A stretch of DNA of 40,508 bases, taken from NCBI GenBank assembly GCA_003135135.1, contig PLDK01000046.1, positions 1-40,508 of the forward strand, written 5' to 3'. This document shows positions 36,148-40,508 of the stretch, piece after piece. The stretch's first letter is position 1, and every line of letters starts with the position of its first letter. The notes beneath the pieces are model-generated. The model saw nothing but the letters and a program-made list of their open reading frames with translations, was not told the DNA's origin and did not search any database. A program made the position numbers and the translations under genes. This DNA is from Deltaproteobacteria bacterium (GTDB lineage: Bacteria > Desulfobacterota > Binatia > Binatales > Binataceae).

Positions 36148-38376
36148 TTGGCAGCAGAAAAATCCGTAAGCCCGCATCGGCTTGCAGAGCGCAAGCGGCG
36201 CCGTCGCGAGCTGATCGCCGTCGGAGTTGCCGGCGCGACGCTGGTCGCGTTCGTGCTCGCGCAGACCGAGTTGCCGCCGCTCACGCGTCACACATCGCTG
36301 GTCTCCAATCTGGCGGTCATCTCGCTGTTCAACCTGAGCTTCTTGCTGCTCGGATTGATGCTGTTCCTGGTCGGACGCAATCTCGCCAAGGTCATCTTCG
36401 AGCGCCGCCGCGGATTGATTGGTTCGAAATTCCAGGTCCGGCTGGTCGCGGGATTCATCGCCGTCGCGCTGATCCCGAGCGCGTTTTTGCTTTACGTGTC
36501 GAGCGTCTTCCTGCACGAGGACATCAACAGCTGGTTCAATCCCGAGTACCAACAAATTCTCAATGACTCGCTTGAGATCGCGAAGACCTACTATCTGAAC
36601 TCGGCCAACAACGCGTCGCATTTCGCCCGCGTGCTGGCCGGGGAGATCTCGGCGCAGGGCCTGCTCGCGCCGCAGAAGCGCGACGAGCTCAAGTCGTTCA
36701 TCGCCAAGCGCCAGCAGGAATACAACCTGGGCACCATCGAGGTGTTCTCCGCCGATCGCAAACTGCTGCTGATCGACATCAGCCCGAAGACCCCCACCGG
36801 CATCGGCGCGTTGCCGGATTCCCCGATTATCTCGCAAACGCTGAAGGGACAGGCGCTCACTCGCACCGACCGGCTCGGCAGCGCCGACGTAATCCGCGGC
36901 TCCGCGCCGATTTACCTCTCGAGCGAAACCGACAACGTGCTCGGCGCGGTGCTGGTCGACTACTATCTGCCGCAGAGCCTGGCGACGCGCGCGACCAACA
37001 TTTCGCGCGTTTCCGAGGACTACTTCCAGCTGCGAATTCTTCGCCAGCCCATCATGAACAGCTACCTGCTGACGCTGGCGCTGATCGGGCTGGTGGTGGT
37101 GACGCTGGGAAGCTGGTTCGGAATGTTTCTTGCGCGCGGAATCACCGGCCCGATCAAGTTGCTCGCACGCGGGACCCAAGCGGTCGCCGGCGGCGATCTC
37201 AATTTCCGCATCCCCGCCGTAGGCGACGACGAGATCGGGCATCTGGTCGATTCCTTCAACCAGATGACTGCCGACCTGCGCGCTTCCGCCGCCGAACTCG
37301 AGCGCCGCCGCCAGTACACGGAGACTCTGCTGCGCAACGTGTCGGCGGGCGTCGTCGGGCTCGACCATGACGGCGTCGTCACCACGATCAACCCATGCGC
37401 CGAGCGGCTGCTCGATCTGAGCGCCGCCGCCGTTATAGGCCGCAACTACCAGGGAGCGTTTCCACCCGCGCTGGCCCGTGTGCTCGACGACGTGTTCGCC
37501 TTCGCCACGCGTCCCCGCGAGGCCCGCTCGACCGTCAAACTCGAAACCGCAGGTGGCGAGACCGAGCTGATGATGACCGCCAGTCCGCTGGGCGAGACCC
37601 CCGACGAGCCGGCCGGAACGGTGCTGTTCTTCGAGGACGTCAGCCAGATAGCGAAGGTCGAACGGATGGAGGCCTGGCGCGAAGTCGCGCGCCGAATCGC
37701 GCACGAAATCAAAAATCCGCTGACGCCAATCCAGCTTTCAGCCGAACGGCTTCGGCGCCAGCTTGGCGCGCGTCCGGGAATCGAATCCGCGCTGGTCGAG
37801 GAATGCACGCGAACGATCATCGGCGAAGTCGAGGATCTGAAGCGGCTGGTCAATGAGTTCTCGGCGTTCGCGCGGATGCCGCATCTGAACCCGGTTCCCG
37901 GTGACATCAACGCGCTGGCCGGCGAGACCGTCGCGAATTTCCGCGCGGCGCATCCCAACGTCGACTTCACCCTCGCGCTCGACCCCGCGATTCCACTCAT
38001 CCCGATCGATCGCGACGCGATGAAGCGCGCGCTGGTCAACCTGCTCGACAACGCGGTCGCCGCGGTGACCGCCATCAATCATAACGGCGCCGGTCCGTTG
38101 ATCGAGGTGCGCAGCCATCGGCGCCCCGACAATTCAATCGTAACCCTCGAAGTCGCGGACAACGGCCCCGGCATCGACCCACGCCTGCGCACGCGCATTT
38201 TCGAGCCCTACTATTCGGGCAAAAAGGGCGGCACCGGACTCGGCCTCGCGATTGTTTCCGCGGTCGTTACCGACCATCACGGCTTCGTCCGCGTAACCGA
38301 CAACCAGCCGCGTGGAAGTAGATTCGTGCTGGAGTTTCCTGTAAAAGACCTACAATTCGCAACGGCGACCGGCTGA
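36148..38376 (+). CDS. NtrY-like membrane histidine kinase
   Basis: The 742-residue sensor has membrane segments near 22-40, 48-80 and 97-121, an extracytoplasmic domain to about 300, a further transmembrane helix at 303-328, HAMP (around 325-380) and PAS (around 388-495). HisKA carries H519 in RRIAHEIKNPLTPIQLSAER, and HATPase follows with N635 (NLLDNAVAAV), DNGPGID and GGTGLGLAIVSAVV. The order matches NtrY. The start is TTG 36148, four nucleotides after DUF2905. Its likely partner is the receiver domain of the next gene, 51 nt downstream. No separate ntrX with a sigma-54 activator domain is in the window. Confidence 0.93.
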   Translation: MAAEKSVSPHRLAERKRRRRELIAVGVAGATLVAFVLAQTELPPLTRHTSLVSNLAVISLFNLSFLLLGLMLFLVGRNLAKVIFERRRGLIGSKFQVRLVAGFIAVALIPSAFLLYVSSVFLHEDINSWFNPEYQQILNDSLEIAKTYYLNSANNASHFARVLAGEISAQGLLAPQKRDELKSFIAKRQQEYNLGTIEVFSADRKLLLIDISPKTPTGIGALPDSPIISQTLKGQALTRTDRLGSADVIRGSAPIYLSSETDNVLGAVLVDYYLPQSLATRATNISRVSEDYFQLRILRQPIMNSYLLTLALIGLVVVTLGSWFGMFLARGITGPIKLLARGTQAVAGGDLNFRIPAVGDDEIGHLVDSFNQMTADLRASAAELERRRQYTETLLRNVSAGVVGLDHDGVVTTINPCAERLLDLSAAAVIGRNYQGAFPPALARVLDDVFAFATRPREARSTVKLETAGGETELMMTASPLGETPDEPAGTVLFFEDVSQIAKVERMEAWREVARRIAHEIKNPLTPIQLSAERLRRQLGARPGIESALVEECTRTIIGEVEDLKRLVNEFSAFARMPHLNPVPGDINALAGETVANFRAAHPNVDFTLALDPAIPLIPIDRDAMKRALVNLLDNAVAAVTAINHNGAGPLIEVRSHRRPDNSIVTLEVADNGPGIDPRLRTRIFEPYYSGKKGGTGLGLAIVSAVVTDHHGFVRVTDNQPRGSRFVLEFPVKDLQFATATG

Positions 38377-38427
38377 TGCGATCCTTACCGCGTTGCAACG
38401 AAACGCGATTCCCGGAGAAAATTTGAC

Positions 38428-39705
38428 GTGAATGAGACCGTGTTGGTGGTCGATGATGAGGAGCGGATTCGGTCTGCCTTGCGTGGAATCTTGAGCGATG
38501 AAGGCTTCCGGGTGGTCGATACCGGCGACGCCCCCGGTGTGATGGACCTGATTGCGCGCGAGAGTCCCGCGATCGTTCTGCTCGACGTGTGGATGCCCGA
38601 TATGGACGGCATCGAGTTGCTGCGGCGGATCAAAGCCGAACAGCCCCGCGTCCCGGTGATCATGATTTCAGGCCACGCCAATATCCAGAGCGCGGTCGCG
38701 GCGACCAAACTCGGCGCCGCCGATTTCATTCAGAAGCCGTTCTCGGTCAGCGGATTGCTCGCTTCAATCGCGCGGGCGCTCGAAGGTGACTCCGCCGGGC
38801 CCGATCCGTCCAACCCGCGCGGCCTGAGCGCGCAAGTGCGCGCCGCCGGACGCAAGGCCATCCGCGCCGGCGCGACCCCGCAGCGAACCGTCGCGCGATC
38901 GATCGTGATGGGCGGGCAGGGGCTTCACACCGGGCTCAAGACCGGCGTCATACTGCATCCCGCGCCGCCGGGATTTGGAATCGTATTCACATCGCTCGCC
39001 GACGAGACTGCTATTCCGGTCCGCTTCGAGAACGTCACCGACACCGGCTACAACACCACGCTGACCAGCGGTAGCCGCTCGGTCCGCACCGTCGAACATC
39101 TGCTGTCGGCGCTGCACGCGTTTGGAATCACCAACCTCCTCATCAAGACTGACGACGAAGTACCCGCGCTCGACGGCTCGGCGCTCGAGTTCTGCAAACA
39201 GATTGGTGAAGCCGGACTCACCGAGCAGGACGCGACCGTCGAACCGATCAGAATCAAACACAAGATCATCATCGGAGAGGAAGGCGCGGGCCTCGAGTTT
39301 ATGAAGGCCGAGCCCGCCGACCATCTGATCATCGACTACACGCTCGATTACCCAAAACCGATCGGCATTCAGCAGTTGCACTTCGAACTTACTTCGCCCG
39401 AAGCATACACCCGCGAAATTGCACCGGCGCGCACCTTTGGCTTCGTGCGCGAGTTCCGCAAGCTCGCCGAATATGGCCTTGCCAGCGGCGGCCGCCTCGA
39501 CAACTTGATCCTTGTCGATGACGACAAAGTCGTGAACACCACGCTTCGCTTCCCCGACGAATTCGCGCGCCACAAGGTCCTCGATCTGATGGGCGATCTG
39601 TATCTGCTCGGGCGTCCGCTGCATGCGCATGTCACCGCGTCGAAGACCGGGCATTCCGACAACCTCGCGATGGTCAAGGCGATTTACGCGTCGCCGCGGA
39701 GCTGA
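38428..39705 (+). CDS. lpxC: Receiver-LpxC fusion (UDP-3-O-acyl-GlcNAc deacetylase)
   Basis: The 425-residue two-domain protein starts at GTG with CGGAG upstream. Residues 1-118 are a complete NtrX-type receiver: D9/D10, phospho-acceptor D53 in VLLDVWMPDMDG, S81 in MISGHA and K103 in IQKPF. A basic linker (119-152) leads into LpxC (153-425). Catalytic parts are all present: GGQGLHTGL, E223-H224 (TVEHLLSALHAF), ARTFGFVREF, H382 and D386 (ARHKVLDLMGDL) and H409 (KTGHSDN). LpxC deacetylates UDP-3-O-acyl-GlcNAc, the committed step of lipid A. Here the AAA+/DNA-binding output of NtrX is replaced by this enzyme. Reading frame is continuous, with no sign of a sequencing artefact. No E. coli-like FtsH tail is seen; the C-terminus is short. 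Confidence 0.93.
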   Translation: MNETVLVVDDEERIRSALRGILSDEGFRVVDTGDAPGVMDLIARESPAIVLLDVWMPDMDGIELLRRIKAEQPRVPVIMISGHANIQSAVAATKLGAADFIQKPFSVSGLLASIARALEGDSAGPDPSNPRGLSAQVRAAGRKAIRAGATPQRTVARSIVMGGQGLHTGLKTGVILHPAPPGFGIVFTSLADETAIPVRFENVTDTGYNTTLTSGSRSVRTVEHLLSALHAFGITNLLIKTDDEVPALDGSALEFCKQIGEAGLTEQDATVEPIRIKHKIIIGEEGAGLEFMKAEPADHLIIDYTLDYPKPIGIQQLHFELTSPEAYTREIAPARTFGFVREFRKLAEYGLASGGRLDNLILVDDDKVVNTTLRFPDEFARHKVLDLMGDLYLLGRPLHAHVTASKTGHSDNLAMVKAIYASPRS

Positions 39706-39755
39706 ACCGGGCACGAATAGCCGCGCCGCTTGATCCGATCGCGCAAACCTTCCGC

Positions 39756-40490
39756 ATGAACCTCAAGGGAAAAGTTGCCCTGGTGACTGGCGCGGGCCGC
39801 CGCGTCGGACGCGCGATCGCGATAAAATTTGCCGGCCACGGCGCCTCGGTCGCAGTTCACTATCGCAGCTCGCAGGCCGAGGCGGACGCGGTCGTCGCTG
39901 AGATCGCGGGGATGCGCGGCAAGGCGCGGGCATTCCGCGCCAATCTCGACAACGTCGCCGAAATCGAGCAGATGATCGCGGGCGTGCTCGACGCGTTCGG
40001 CCGAATCGACATCCTCGTCAACTCTGCTTCGGTCTTCGCGCGCAAACCGCTTCAGAAAATCACCGAGCGCGACTGGGACACAACTCTCGATACGAACCTG
40101 AAAGCGCCGTTCTTTTTGTCGAAGTTCGCAGGCGCTGCGATGCGCCGGGTTGGCGCGGGGAAAATCGTCAACCTCGGCGATTGGGCCGCGATCCGCCCGT
40201 ACAAGGACTACCTGCCGTACTCGGTGTCGAAGAGCGGGCTGATTGGGCTGACGCGGGCGCTCGCCAAAGAACTTGCGCCCGAGGTTCAGGTGAACTGCAT
40301 CGCGCTGGGGATGGTGGCGCCGCCCGAGGAATACAGCAAGCGCGAAGTAGCGCGGCTGGTGAGTCGCACGCTGACAAAAAAAATGGGCTCGCCGGAAGAC
40401 GTCGCCCGTGCCGTGATCTTCTTTTGCGAGGCCACCGACTTTGCCACCGGTGCGACACTGGCGCTCGACGGCGGCCGCCTCCTCGTCTAG
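39756..40490 (+). CDS. Pteridine-reductase-like SDR
   Basis: The 244-residue NADPH-dependent SDR might be called FabG, but its motifs fit the PTR1/FolM group. The cofactor motif TGAGRRVG (11-18) is TGxxxRxG. The NNAG site reads NSASVF. In place of the usual catalytic Ser, residue D142 (NLGDWAAI) lies 13 residues before Y155, with K159 (YSVSK). This Asp-Tyr-Lys spacing is that of Leishmania PTR1 (D181, Y194, K198). It probably reduces a pterin or dihydrofolate-like substrate; a generic SDR role cannot be excluded. ATG 39756 follows the lpxC fusion by 50 nt. Confidence 0.85.
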   Translation: MNLKGKVALVTGAGRRVGRAIAIKFAGHGASVAVHYRSSQAEADAVVAEIAGMRGKARAFRANLDNVAEIEQMIAGVLDAFGRIDILVNSASVFARKPLQKITERDWDTTLDTNLKAPFFLSKFAGAAMRRVGAGKIVNLGDWAAIRPYKDYLPYSVSKSGLIGLTRALAKELAPEVQVNCIALGMVAPPEEYSKREVARLVSRTLTKKMGSPEDVARAVIFFCEATDFATGATLALDGGRLLV

Positions 40491-40508
40491 AAATCGAGCG
40501 CCCGCTGC

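Noticed and set aside
36100-37704. 534-codon open frame on the minus strand
   Set aside because: It is antisense to the NtrY-like kinase. Composition is Gln/Arg/Asp-rich with no recognisable domain.
39756-40490. FabG assignment for the terminal SDR
   Set aside because: The catalytic Ser is replaced by Asp142, and the cofactor motif is TGxxxRxG, fitting pteridine reductase better.

Overview
This is a GC-rich chromosomal window from a Gram-negative bacterium. It encodes an LpxC lipid A enzyme, several lipoproteins and an NtrY-type kinase. The order alaC - hom - thrC - apgM, and the DUF35 zinc-ribbon protein beside an SCP2-type thiolase, suggest a deltaproteobacterial-type lineage; a Binatota-like soil bacterium would fit. 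That placement is inference, because no rRNA or full-length marker tree is available here. Most genes are ordinary housekeeping genes on the + strand. Accessory features sit mainly at the left end and in the middle.

Layout. 1-3896 is an accessory, repeat-rich edge: a palindromic element, the broken end of an IS1-type transposase, a lower-GC membrane protein gene, an isolated terminator, an MFS transporter, one copy of a roughly 105-nt dispersed repeat, a small Ala/His/Lys-rich protein and a second palindromic element. 3897-12034 holds an amino acid and central carbon block: alaC, a secreted protein gene inside the cluster, hom, thrC, an ApgM-type protein that may serve as homoserine kinase, glpX, a small FlbD-like protein and a methyltransferase. 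12045-15336 holds a Cys-rich lipoprotein, an enoyl-CoA hydratase, and the DUF35/thiolase pair, closed by a strong terminator. 15456-20288 holds a ChbG/HpnK-like deacetylase, hisS, aspS (with residues of the non-discriminating type) and a lipoprotein.

20461-22246 is a tandem triplication, with a unit of about 611-614 bp, of a gene for a small secreted four-cysteine protein. It is followed by the second, inverted copy of the 105-nt repeat. 22577-29014 holds ald, gcvH, a zinc-ribbon/DUF3426-like membrane protein, two glycosyltransferases with a methyltransferase, tRNA-Leu(CAG) and a small lipoprotein. 29264-40490 holds valS, nadC, birA, a divergent EF-G-like GTPase, a DUF2905 protein, an NtrY-like sensor kinase, a receiver-LpxC fusion and a pteridine-reductase-like SDR.

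The most interesting object is the gene at 38428-39705. It joins a complete NtrX-type receiver domain (phospho-Asp D53) to a complete LpxC deacetylase, directly downstream of an NtrY-like membrane histidine kinase. In place of a DNA-binding output, the two-component signal would act on the committed enzyme of lipid A synthesis. Whether this architecture has been described cannot be decided without a domain-architecture search.
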